The position numbers were made by a program, and so were the translations under genes. From Burkholderiales bacterium (lineage in GTDB: Bacteria; Pseudomonadota; Gammaproteobacteria; Burkholderiales; Burkholderiaceae_F): a DNA stretch of 64,000 bases. Below are positions 15,708 to 24,327 of the stretch, piece by piece. Below the pieces are notes generated by a model that searched no databases, was not told the origin of the DNA, and saw only the letters and a list, made by a program, of their open reading frames with translations. Location: NCBI GenBank assembly GCA_016716275.1, contig JADJWR010000001.1:1-64000 (forward strand), given 5' to 3'. The number at the start of each line of letters is the position of its first letter. Within the stretch, counting starts at the first letter, position 1.

Positions 15708-17288
15708 TCAACCCCCGAGCCGTAGGCCGATCAGCGGTACGACGACGAAGTACGCCATCGCCGTGACCACCAGCACGCCGGCGATGTTGAGCACGATGCC
15801 GGCCTTGCACATCTGCGGGATCGTCACCAGCCCGGTGCCGAAGACGATCGCGTTCGGCGGCGTGCCCACCGGCATCATGAAGGCGAAGCTCGCCGCCAGC
15901 GCGCAGGGGATGAGCAGCAGTTGCGCCGGCACGCCGAGCGACGGCGCCACGGCCGCCAGGATCGGCAGCAGCAGCGACACCAGGGCCGTGTTCGACGTCA
16001 TCTCGGTGGCGAAGATCGAGAAAGTGACCACCGTCAGAACGACCAGCAGGGCCGGCAGGCCATGCAGGTTCGTCGCCTGGCTGGCGAAGAAGCCGGTGAC
16101 GCCGTTGGCGTCGACCGCGGCGGCCAGCGTCAGGCCGCCGCCGAACAGGAGCAGCACGCCCCAGGGCAGGCTGATCGCGTGCTGCCAGTCCATTGCCCGG
16201 ATGCCGCGCCGGCGGTCCACGGGCAGCAGGAACAGCGCGATGGCGGCGCCGATGGCGATCATCGAGTCGCCGAGGCCGGCAAACGGGGCCACGCCGCCGA
16301 TTCGGATCGCCGCCAGCCACGGCCGCGTCACCCACAGGAACACGGTGACCGCGAACACCGCCAGCGTTGCCTTCTCGCCGGTCGTCAACCGGCCGAGGTT
16401 GCGGAGCTGCTGGTCGAGGTACTCGCGCCCGCCCTCGATCGGGCCGAGCCGCGACGGGTAGACGACCCTGGTCAGGATGAACCAGGTCACCGGCAGGAAC
16501 AGCACGGTCAGAGGCAGGCCGATCGCCAGCCAGTCGACGAAGGTCACTTCGACGCCGTAGGTCTGCTGGATGAAGCGCGCCGCGATACCGTTCGGCGGCG
16601 AGCCGATCAGCGTCGCCACGCCGCCGATCGAGGCGCCGTAGGCGATCGACAGCACCAGGCACAGCGCGAAGTTGCGTTCATCGGTTCGCTCGACCGCGAT
16701 CGGCCGGCCCGGCTCCAGCGTCCTCCCCGTGCGCCGCTCCAGCACCAGGTTCACCACGGCCTGTGCGATCGGCACCATCATCGCCGCCGCCGCGGTGTTC
16801 GACACCCACATGCTGACCAGCGCGGTCGAGGCCAGCATGCCCGCCACCAGCCGCGCCGGCGTCGTGCCGACGAGGCGCAGGGTCAGGAAGGCGATGCGAC
16901 GGTCCAGCCCCCAGCGATGGATCGCCAGCGCCAGCACGAAGCCGCCGAGGAACAGGAACACGACGTCGGAGGCGTACGGCGCCGCGGTGGCGGCGATCGA
17001 GCGCACGCCGAACAGCGGAAAGGCGACCAGCGGCAGCAGCGCCGTGACCTCGATCTCCACCGCCTCGGTCATCCACCACACCGCCATCCACACTAGGATC
17101 GCCAGCGTCGCGCGGCCGGCGTGGGTGAAGGCCGTCGCCTTGCCGGCGGCGTCGAGGTACTGCTCCGGCAGCAGCAGGTAGACCGCCAGCGCGACGATCG
17201 GCCCGGCGACGAGGCCGATCCGGCTCACGAGTCGCGCCGGCGCCGGTGGTGCGTTGGCCGCGTCGTCGGGCCGCTGTTCGAGGTCCAT
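15708..17288 (-). CDS. DASS-family (SLC13/NaDC-type) sodium:dicarboxylate symporter
   Basis: A second, divergent DASS transporter of 526 aa, nearer the NaDC/SdcS branch: WMTEAVEIEVTALLPLVAFP, VSMWVSNTAAAAMMVPIAQA (SNT motif), GGVATLIGSPPNGIAARFIQ, FATEMTSNTALVSLLLPILA (second SNT) and MMPVGTPPNAIVFGTGLV. Both sodium-site SNT motifs are present. The reading frame stays open further upstream to 18584, but ATG at 17288 (MDLEQRPDD) is the sensible start; upstream residues have no transporter similarity and would run over the next gene. Imports succinate/malate-like acids by family; exact substrate unknown. Confidence 0.88.
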   Translation of the reverse strand: MDLEQRPDDAANAPPAPARLVSRIGLVAGPIVALAVYLLLPEQYLDAAGKATAFTHAGRATLAILVWMAVWWMTEAVEIEVTALLPLVAFPLFGVRSIAATAAPYASDVVFLFLGGFVLALAIHRWGLDRRIAFLTLRLVGTTPARLVAGMLASTALVSMWVSNTAAAAMMVPIAQAVVNLVLERRTGRTLEPGRPIAVERTDERNFALCLVLSIAYGASIGGVATLIGSPPNGIAARFIQQTYGVEVTFVDWLAIGLPLTVLFLPVTWFILTRVVYPSRLGPIEGGREYLDQQLRNLGRLTTGEKATLAVFAVTVFLWVTRPWLAAIRIGGVAPFAGLGDSMIAIGAAIALFLLPVDRRRGIRAMDWQHAISLPWGVLLLFGGGLTLAAAVDANGVTGFFASQATNLHGLPALLVVLTVVTFSIFATEMTSNTALVSLLLPILAAVAPSLGVPAQLLLIPCALAASFAFMMPVGTPPNAIVFGTGLVTIPQMCKAGIVLNIAGVLVVTAMAYFVVVPLIGLRLGG

Positions 17289-17443
17289 GGAAACAGGCTC
17301 CCCGGTCGGTGGTTGTGCAGGCCCACGAATATCAGAACGCCGGACGGCGCCTTTGCGCTGGCGCAGCCCGGCGCAGGCAGGGCGCCGAAACGAGGGAGGG
17401 CGCGCAGGGCCGATGCCGAGGGCGGAGCGCAGGCGCCCGGTGT

Positions 17444-18457
17444 CTACCGGGCTTCGGCGGCCAGGTTGACGATGCGCGAGAACAGCCGCTTGTACTGAAT
17501 GTCGGTGTCGCCGCCGAAGCGCGGGTCGCGGTTGGCGGCGAACGCGGCGTCGATCTCGGCCCAGTCGACCTCGGTGAGCCAGCGCTGCGCCGCCGGAAGG
17601 ATCACGCCTTCCTCGCGCCCCATGTGCTCCCAGATGAAGGTCGAATAGCGCGCCACCGCCGCTTCCAACGCCGCCGGGTCGCTGTCGGCGCCCGCCTCGA
17701 CCATCGTCGACAGCTCCGCGACCATCTGGTGGTCGCGTTCGTGCTGGCGCTCGAGTTCGTCGAGATCGGCATCGACCTCGGAGGTGCGCTGGCGCAGCAG
17801 CCGGAACAGGTGGTCGTTTTCCTTCGGGTGGTGCAGTGCCAGCGGAAAGTCCCTGATGTAGCGGACGATCGCCCGCAGCAGCGCCGGGTCGGGGCGCGTA
17901 CCGTCGCGGCGCGCCGCGGCAAGCAGGTGCGTCCACGCGTGCAGCACCGCGGCCAGCGAGCGGTGCTCGTCGCGGATGGTGCCGAGCGCGCGCGCCGCCG
18001 CGCCGGGGTTGCGTGTGGCTGCGACCAGCACCGGGACCTCGCTGTGGACCAGCACCTTCAGCGTCTGCGAACCGAGCATCATGCCGACCGTGCTGCGGCG
18101 GCCGTGCGAGGCCATGAAGATCAGGTCGCAGCCGGCCTTGGCGGCGGCGGCGAGGATCGCCTCGTAGGGCCGGTCGCTCACCAGGCTCATCGAACCGCAG
18201 GGCACCTCGCGCGCTCTCGCCGCCGACTCCGCCTTCGCGAGCAGCTCGCGGGCGCGGCCCTCGAAGGCGTAGACGAACTCGTTCGGCGAGGTCTGCCAGA
18301 CGACCTCGGCCTCGCCGCGCAGCGACGTGTCCTGCGCCGGCGCGGCGTAGAAGAAGGTCACGCGGGCGCCGAGCGTGCGTGCGAACTCGACGGCCTGGCC
18401 GACGGTTTCGGTCGACAGTTCCGTGCCGTCGACGGGAACGAGCAGGTGCCGGTACAT
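17444..18457 (-). CDS. Universal stress protein fused to hemerythrin domain
   Basis: Two-domain cytosolic protein of 337 aa. Residues 1-145 form a UspA domain: MYRHLLVPVDGTELSTETVG at the start and the ATP-binding end GCDLIFMASHGRRSTVGMML then GSQTLKVLVHSEVPVLV (G-2x-G-9x-G-S/T type). From about residue 155 a hemerythrin HHE four-helix bundle follows: IRDEHRSLAAVLHAWTHLL, FPLALHHPKENDHLF, ERQHERDHQMV and IWEHMGREEGVILP, giving the His/Glu/Asp set for a di-iron centre. It may sense O2, NO or oxidants and couple that to a stress response. Start ATG at 18457. Divergent from the MalT-type regulator gene across a 286-base gap that holds a C/G-run palindrome. Confidence 0.85.
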   Translation of the reverse strand: MYRHLLVPVDGTELSTETVGQAVEFARTLGARVTFFYAAPAQDTSLRGEAEVVWQTSPNEFVYAFEGRARELLAKAESAARAREVPCGSMSLVSDRPYEAILAAAAKAGCDLIFMASHGRRSTVGMMLGSQTLKVLVHSEVPVLVAATRNPGAAARALGTIRDEHRSLAAVLHAWTHLLAAARRDGTRPDPALLRAIVRYIRDFPLALHHPKENDHLFRLLRQRTSEVDADLDELERQHERDHQMVAELSTMVEAGADSDPAALEAAVARYSTFIWEHMGREEGVILPAAQRWLTEVDWAEIDAAFAANRDPRFGGDTDIQYKRLFSRIVNLAAEAR

Positions 18458-18551
18458 GGCCACTCCAGTTCGGCCGGCGTGCGTTGCCACGGATCGCCGG
18501 CGCGGGGTTGATCGATACCTGCCGCATGCTAGGTCGATCACCCCGCCTCCA

Positions 18552-18572
18552 CCCCCCCGGCAGATAGGGGGG
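18552..18572. promoter_or_regulatory. C-run/G-run palindrome, candidate LuxR-type operator
   Basis: Seven Cs (18552-18558), an 8-base centre GGCAGATA, six Gs (18567-18572). Lies 95 bases upstream of the Usp-hemerythrin gene and 170 bases before the MalT-type regulator. Similar elements lie upstream of TauD, YCF48/RND and DUF1302 genes. Confidence 0.5.
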
Positions 18573-18743
18573 AGAGCCGCGCATCGCCGCCAGGCTGCGG
18601 CCGCGCGGGCATCGTCGGCCGGGGAATCGTCAATACAATGGCCCGAACAGCCTCCGGACGGCCGTGCGTCGAGTCGGCGGCCACGGGAGACCTGACGGTC
18701 GCGACGTCCGCGACCGCGGCGCTAGCGACCAAACGGGATCAGC

Positions 18744-21458
18744 TTGGCCACCTCGACAGCTCTGCCCGCCGGCGGTGCGGTCTCCGACCTGGTCCTGAAG
18801 GTCACGCCGCCGCGGGTGCCGCGAGAGCTGCTTGTCCGATCACGCCTGCGCGTCGACGATCCGCTGTACCGCGAGCGCCCGGCCGTCTTCGTGCAGGCCC
18901 CGGCCGGTTTCGGCAAGACCTGGCTGCTGGCGCAGTGGCGGCGCGAGCACCTGGCGCATGGCGCCGTGGTGGCCTGGCTGTCGGCCCAGGACGACGATCC
19001 GCGCCGCTTCCTGCAGAGCCTCGCGATGGCCGTGCGCGTCGGCGCCGGCCGGCCGACCTTCGGCCACACCCTGCTGGAAGGCGCGGCGCCGGAAGGCCTC
19101 GAAGGCGTCACCGCGTGGCTGGCGGAGGTCGCGCAGTCGGCGCTCGACGTGGTACTGATGATCGACGAAGCCGAGCGGCTGCCCGGTGCCTCGCGCGAAT
19201 CGCTGACCTACCTGCTTCACAACGCGCCGCCGAACCTGCGCTGCGTGGTCGCTGCGCGTCCCGACGTCGACTTCGATGTCGCCGACCTCATCGCCTATGG
19301 GCAGTGCAACCCCGTCGGCGCCGAGGCGCTGCGCTTCACGCTCGAGGAAGTGATGTCGCTGACGATGGCGCGCCTGGGCAGCCGCGTCGACGCCGACACC
19401 TGCGCCCGCCTGCACGAGCTGACCGAAGGCTGGCCGCTCGGGCTGCAGCTCGTACTCGCCGCCATCGCCCGCGGCACGGACCCGCGCGCGGCGATCAACG
19501 CCATGGCGGCACGCAGCGGCGAACAGTTGCGCGAACGGCTGATCGACGCGTTGCTCGCCCGCCTCGATGCCGACGACGCCGAGTTCCTGACGCGCATTTC
19601 GGTCGCCGACGACCTGCATGCCGATCTGTGCCAGGCGATGACCGGCATGGACGATTCCGCCGCCCGGCTGGGCCGGCTGGCGCGCGACACGCCGATCCTG
19701 ATCGGCGGCGAGGACAGCGACTGGCTGCGGATGCACGCCGTCGGCCGCGAGGCGCTGCGGGCCCGCTTTGGCGCGCTGCCCGTCGCCGCGCGCGACGAAT
19801 TGCACGCCCGCGCCGCGCAGTGGCTCGCGGGGCAGGGAATGCTGGAACAGGCGGCGCGGCATGCGCTCGCCGCCGGCCGCACCCAGCAGGCGTACGACCT
19901 CGCCGAACGCTGCCTGTACGAGGGGATGATGCGCAGCGGCCGGCTTGGCGCGGTACTCGACTGGCTCGATCAGTTGCCGGCCGGGGAACTCGACCGCCGC
20001 CCGCGCCTGCGCCTGGCCGCCGCCTGGGCCCTGGCGCTGAGCGAGCGGCACGCCGAGGCGGAAAGGCTGGTCGAGCGCATCCTCGCCCAGCCCGGCGTCA
20101 CTGAGGCGATGCGCTGCGAGTGCGCGCTGATCCTCGGCGGCGCCGCCGGTTTCGCCGACGACCCCGACCGCTACGCCGAGCTGCACGATCCCTGGGCCGA
20201 ATCGCCGCCGCTCACCGACCCGCTGCTGCTGCGCGTGCATGCCAACCGCCGCGCGTACCGGGCGCTGTTCGACGGCGATCCGGCGCGGGCGCGGCGGCTG
20301 CAGCAGGAGGCGCCGCGCGCCGAGCTCGGCGGCGCCTTGCCCTACGTGGTGCGATGGGGCGAACTGATCACCGGCCTGTCGTATCTGTGGGAAGGCCAGG
20401 TCAGGCTGACCGAGAACCTGCTGCGCCCGGCGCTGGCGGCGGCCGACGGCGACCTCGGCCGCCGCAACCCGTTCGCCTGCATGCTGGCGGCGTTGCTGGC
20501 CACCGCGGTCTGGGAACTGGATCGGCCGCAGGACGCCGTGGCGCTGCTCGCCAACCGGCTCGACGTGCTCGAACGCACCGGGCTGGCCGAGACGGTGATG
20601 CTCGGCTACCGCACGGCGGCGCGGGCGGCGGTGGCTGAGGGCGCCGAGCATCGCGGCCTCGAACTGCTCGAAGGTCTGCATGCGGTCGGCATCAGCCGCC
20701 GGCTGCCGCGACTCGCCATCGCCAGCCTGGCCGACCAGGTGCGTATGCACGCCAGGCGCTATCGCGCCGAGACCTGCAGGGCGCTGGTGGCGCGCATCGA
20801 CGCGCTGCTGGCTGGCGACGACGTGCCGAAGGGGCCGCTGTGGCGGCGCAGCGTCGACTGGATGCAGCAGCTCGCGCACGCCTATGCGGCGATCGCCGCG
20901 CAGGACTGGCGCGGCGCGCTGGAGCCGCTGGCGCGCGCCGGCGCGGCTGCCGAGGCGATGAGCCTCGGACGGGTGCGCATCGAGGTGATGGCGATGCGCG
21001 CCCTGGCGCTCGACCGCGCCGGCGAGAAGTCCCTGCCGCTGCTGCGGGAGGCGATGGATCTCGCAGCGACCTACGGGCTGGCGCGGTTGTTCGTCGACGC
21101 CCATCCGGCGCTCGGCGATCTGGCGCGGCGGCTCGCCGAAACAGAGGCGGTCAGCGCGTCGCCGGACCAGGGCGCGCTCGCGGCCGCGCGGCCGCTTGCC
21201 GCGCCGGGCCTGCCGCGCGATCGGTCCGCCGCCGGACCGCGGGCCGCGCCGAGCATGGCGCTGACGCCGAAGGAGCGGGAAGTCCTGGAACTGCTGGCGC
21301 GCAATCTCTCCAACAAGGAGATCGCGCTCGCGATGCAGGTCGGTGAGGAAACGGTCAAGTGGCACGTGAAGAACCTGTTCGGCAAGCTCACCGCTGGCAC
21401 CCGCAAGCAGGTCGTGCGCCGGGCCGAACTGCTGGGGCTTCTGGAGCCGGCCCGCTGA
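18744..21458 (+). CDS. Large ATP-dependent LuxR-family (MalT-type) transcriptional regulator
   Basis: 904-aa signal-responsive activator. Walker A APAGFGKT at residues 52-59, Walker B-like LDVVLMIDEAERL near 130-145, then STAND/NACHT-type and winged-helix regions, a long TPR-like helical sensor (about 380-800), and a C-terminal LuxR helix-turn-helix from LTPKEREVLELLARNLSNKE to EETVKWHVKNLFGKL. MalT-type proteins activate genes on ligand and ATP binding. The start is TTG at 18744 with weak Shine-Dalgarno support; a later start would cut into the conserved LVLKVTPPRVPRELLVR. It is divergent from the Usp-hemerythrin gene. No sugar genes are near; the target may be the TauD-to-DUF1302 block, whose promoters carry the same palindrome as this gap. 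Confidence 0.88.
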   Translation: MATSTALPAGGAVSDLVLKVTPPRVPRELLVRSRLRVDDPLYRERPAVFVQAPAGFGKTWLLAQWRREHLAHGAVVAWLSAQDDDPRRFLQSLAMAVRVGAGRPTFGHTLLEGAAPEGLEGVTAWLAEVAQSALDVVLMIDEAERLPGASRESLTYLLHNAPPNLRCVVAARPDVDFDVADLIAYGQCNPVGAEALRFTLEEVMSLTMARLGSRVDADTCARLHELTEGWPLGLQLVLAAIARGTDPRAAINAMAARSGEQLRERLIDALLARLDADDAEFLTRISVADDLHADLCQAMTGMDDSAARLGRLARDTPILIGGEDSDWLRMHAVGREALRARFGALPVAARDELHARAAQWLAGQGMLEQAARHALAAGRTQQAYDLAERCLYEGMMRSGRLGAVLDWLDQLPAGELDRRPRLRLAAAWALALSERHAEAERLVERILAQPGVTEAMRCECALILGGAAGFADDPDRYAELHDPWAESPPLTDPLLLRVHANRRAYRALFDGDPARARRLQQEAPRAELGGALPYVVRWGELITGLSYLWEGQVRLTENLLRPALAAADGDLGRRNPFACMLAALLATAVWELDRPQDAVALLANRLDVLERTGLAETVMLGYRTAARAAVAEGAEHRGLELLEGLHAVGISRRLPRLAIASLADQVRMHARRYRAETCRALVARIDALLAGDDVPKGPLWRRSVDWMQQLAHAYAAIAAQDWRGALEPLARAGAAAEAMSLGRVRIEVMAMRALALDRAGEKSLPLLREAMDLAATYGLARLFVDAHPALGDLARRLAETEAVSASPDQGALAAARPLAAPGLPRDRSAAGPRAAPSMALTPKEREVLELLARNLSNKEIALAMQVGEETVKWHVKNLFGKLTAGTRKQVVRRAELLGLLEPAR

Positions 21459-21531
21459 GAGGCCGCCGGCATCCCTGCCGCGCGCTTACGATCGAGCGGC
21501 TCGACCGCCAGCCACACGGCGTAGATCCGGA

Positions 21532-21882
21532 TCACCGCAGCCAATCGCGCAGCCAGGCGGCGCAGTCGCCGGCGGCCGACACCGGCCAGCGGATGCGCGC
21601 ATGGACTGCACCGCGGCGCACGTCGAGATGGATGGCTGCCGGCGACATGGCGTCGGCAGGTTCGGCGGCGGCGACGGCAACCGGGACGAAGCGGGCCGCG
21701 GGCAGCGGCCGGTCTCGATCATCACCATGCGCCTGCCGGCGCCGCTTCTGCACAAGGTTGGCGTTCAGTCCGTGCGCCAGCGCCACCGCGGCCATCGAGG
21801 CGCCCGGCCGCGCGCACTCCGAGAGAACCTGCTGTCGGAACTCGGCGCTGTACCGCTGCCGCTTGCGCCTGCCTTCGCCCAT
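21532..21882 (-). mobile_element. IS66-family TnpA (accessory) relic
   Basis: 116-aa reading frame with RKRQRYSAEFRQQVLSECAR and PGASMAAVALAHGLNANLVQ, the helix-turn-helix start of IS66 TnpA proteins, followed by a normal C-terminus ending ACWLRDWLR-like residues (DCAAWLRDWLR). TnpB and the IS66 transposase are absent and I see no clear terminal inverted repeats, so only one gene of the element remains. Likely inserted between the LuxR regulator and the hemerythrin gene. Confidence 0.75.
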
Positions 21883-21900
21883 GGTGCCCACCTCGCCCAT

Positions 21901-22287
21901 CCGTGGTCATCATCGTCCTCAACCCCGGCAGCCGCCTCAAGGTGACTTCGCCGGACGGATACCTTGACCAGTCGTTTCAGCAAGTCCGCCGATAGCGGTC
22001 AACCAGGGACTGCTCGAACGCGCCTGCGGTTCGTGCCGCGCCTCCCCCCCGAGCGGTCAGGCGCCGCGGCGCAAGCGGCATAGACCCCCACGACGAAGGT
22101 CGCTCGTAGTCGCGCGGACCGATACTGTTGCGTCAGCGTCGCCTTGACCTTGCTCTTCGGCCTTCTGCACTGGATCACGCTGGCGCGGCAGCAAGCACGC
22201 TCGACGGGCTGATCCATCGATGGCGGCATTGCCGGTGGCCGCCGCCTTCGCGTACCTTGACGCGGCCGCCCTGAACGTTCGCCGATG
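21901..22287. other. Gap with no recognisable gene
   Basis: Follows the IS66 relic. Short overlapping frames exist on the minus strand but none shows a domain, signal or ribosome-binding site. One C-run half-site (CTCCCCCCCCGAGCGGTC, about 22042) resembles the palindromes elsewhere but lacks the G-run. Confidence 0.4.
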
Positions 22288-22845
22288 TCAGGCCCGGCCG
22301 TAGCGCCCCGCAAGTTCCTCGCCGAGCGCCTGCATGCGATCCGCAATGCCGTTGCGCTCGCGCAGGGCCTCGAAGCGAGTACAGGCCTCGACGACGCCTT
22401 CGAAGGCTTCGTGCCCGAGATGATGTCGCGCCATCGGATAGAGGATGTCATCTTCCTTCTCGATGTGGCTGCGCATCAGGTCGGCGAAGCCGTGCGCGGT
22501 TGCACCGATCTGCCGTCGGTCCGCTTCGCTCCACGCCGTGTCCTGGCGCGCGCGCTCGTCGAGAATGCCAACGAAAGCGCGCCCTTCGTCGTGTTCCCTC
22601 AGCATGACGCCGATCGGGCCGTCCTCCGCCGGGAAGCCGCCCTCGGCCATCGCCTGGAATAGGATGTCCTCCTCTTTCCCGTGGTGCCCCGCGTCGGCGA
22701 ACTCGCGCAGGAACGTCACGAAGCGCGAGAGCTCCTGCTTGTCCGTGGCGCCACTGCGTTCCACGGCGTCGGCGAAAGCGACCAGGGCGTCGAGCACGCG
22801 CTCGATCGCGCGGTGCTCGCTCATCAGCGTTGCGATGGGGTCCAT
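22288..22845 (-). CDS. Hemerythrin HHE domain protein
   Basis: Di-iron, O2/NO-binding four-helix protein of 185 aa. Ligand motifs: LMSEHRAIERVLD, FADAGHHGKEEDILFQAM, LREHDEGRAFV and LMRSHIEKEDDILYPMA (H-x-x-x-E pattern in helices 2 and 4). Start ATG at 22845 (MDPIATLM) has GGAGGAGATC at the right distance; an ATG 15 bases upstream is the alternative. It lies 24 bases downstream of the MFS gene on the same strand and may be the second gene of that unit, which would place an O2/NO responsive protein beside genes of a possibly oxygen-sensitive pathway. Confidence 0.85.
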   Translation of the reverse strand: MDPIATLMSEHRAIERVLDALVAFADAVERSGATDKQELSRFVTFLREFADAGHHGKEEDILFQAMAEGGFPAEDGPIGVMLREHDEGRAFVGILDERARQDTAWSEADRRQIGATAHGFADLMRSHIEKEDDILYPMARHHLGHEAFEGVVEACTRFEALRERNGIADRMQALGEELAGRYGRA

Positions 22846-22869
22846 GCGGATCTCCTCCATGGAAATTCG

Positions 22870-24195
22870 TCACGCGTGCGCCTTGCTGCGCAGCGCATCG
22901 GCGTCGTAATGGCGGTAGGCGAGATACAGCGCTGTGGCCGAGACGATGCTGACCACCGGAATCCACTGCAGCGCGATGTCGAGGCCATAGCGCTCGGACA
23001 GCAATCCGGTCACGAAAGGGCCGGGCGCGAGTCCCAGCAGGTTGTTGAGCAGCGTGATCACCGCCATTGCGGTGGAGTGGATCGCGATCGGCACAAGGTT
23101 GCCGACCGCTGCCGTGGTGGGACCCCACGTGCCCGACACCACGAAGACGCCCAGCCCGAGCACGACGAGCTGCGTGGCGCCCAGCGGCAACCGGAAGGCG
23201 AGCATGAGCAGCGCGAACGACACGACCGTGTACACCATGGCGGCGAAGAGCCTGCGGGCGGGACGCTTGCGCCCGAGGCGATCCGCGACATTGCCCAGCA
23301 CGCCCATGCCGAGCCCGGTAAGCATCACGAAGACCGCTGCCGCGAGCGCCGCCCTGTCCGTGGACAGCGTGTAGTAGCGGCCGAAATACGTCGGTATCCA
23401 GACCAGGATGGAGCCGGTGATGAAGAGCTGGGTCGCGCTGCCGAGGTAGGTGTACAGCACCGTCGGGATCCGGAACAGGGCTTGCAGGGTCGCGCGCCGG
23501 CTCAAGCTCGCGAGATCGGATGCCCTAGCCTCCTGCGTCTGCCCCAGCCGGCCTTCCCGCACGAACAGCGCGAAGAGCAGAACCAGCAGGAAGCCCCCAT
23601 AGGCAATCGCCTCGAACGCGCCGCGCCACCCGAGCGCCGTGGCCAGCTTGCCGCCCAGCACAAGCCCCAGCACCGACCCCAGGAACGCCGCGCCGCCGTA
23701 CAGGCCGCTCAGCGTCGAGTAGAGGCTGCGCGGGAACACACTGAAGATGAGCGCGAGCCCGACGCTGCCGTAGGCGGCCTCGCCCAGACCGATCGCGATC
23801 CGCGCCAGCATCATCTCGTTGAAGTTCTGCGCCATGGCCGAGCCGAGGGTGGCGATGCACCACACGGTGGCCATGAGCACGATGCTGCGCACCCGGCCGA
23901 AGCGGTCGGCGAGGTAGGACAACGGCACGGTGAAGATGCCCACCATCAGCGGCACGATGCCGCCGAGCATGCCGAGCTGCTGGTCGGCGAGGCTCCACTC
24001 GCTCTTCAGCAGCGGAAACACCGCGTTGATCACCTGCCGCGACATGTAGTCCGACAGCAGCAGCCCGATGGTCAGGCCGAACACCAGCCAGGCGTAGGCG
24101 CGTGGGACGGTCGTTGCGTCCGCTGAAGTTGCCGACGATGCGACCGCGCCGGAGCGACCGGCCAATCCTGGAATCCTCATGTCATGCGCCTGCAT
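22870..24195 (-). CDS. MFS transporter, spinster-like
   Basis: 12-helix major facilitator, 441 aa. SDYMSRQVINAVFPLLKSEW ends helix 1 with the D-R-Q element typical of this subfamily, and the loop 2-3 signature is LSYLADRFGRVRSIVLMATV. The repeat in the second half is NVADRLGRKRPARRLFAA. Proteins of this type take up aromatic acids, steroids or similar lipophilic acids in proteobacteria. A close paralogue is at 48931-50286. The AraC-type motif at 24341-24357 lies 146 bases upstream, so control by the neighbouring AraC regulator is likely. Substrate not readable from sequence. Confidence 0.85.
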   Translation of the reverse strand: MQAHDMRIPGLAGRSGAVASSATSADATTVPRAYAWLVFGLTIGLLLSDYMSRQVINAVFPLLKSEWSLADQQLGMLGGIVPLMVGIFTVPLSYLADRFGRVRSIVLMATVWCIATLGSAMAQNFNEMMLARIAIGLGEAAYGSVGLALIFSVFPRSLYSTLSGLYGGAAFLGSVLGLVLGGKLATALGWRGAFEAIAYGGFLLVLLFALFVREGRLGQTQEARASDLASLSRRATLQALFRIPTVLYTYLGSATQLFITGSILVWIPTYFGRYYTLSTDRAALAAAVFVMLTGLGMGVLGNVADRLGRKRPARRLFAAMVYTVVSFALLMLAFRLPLGATQLVVLGLGVFVVSGTWGPTTAAVGNLVPIAIHSTAMAVITLLNNLLGLAPGPFVTGLLSERYGLDIALQWIPVVSIVSATALYLAYRHYDADALRSKAHA

Positions 24196-24327
24196 GGACA
24201 GGACTCCAGTCGATGCAAGCCGAGTTGATCACCAGTGCCATTTCTTCCTCCTTGGCGTCTGCCCCCGCGCTTTCTCGCGAGGCGATGGGCATGTTTAGCG
24301 CTTTGGAGGTGCGGCCGGTTTGACTAA

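Noticed and set aside
17289..18584. Open extension upstream of the second DASS gene
   Set aside because: It runs antisense-frame over the Usp-hemerythrin gene with arginine-rich shadow sequence; ATG 17288 is the transporter start.
22035..22060. C-run half-site as palindrome
   Set aside because: No matching G-run at the required distance.
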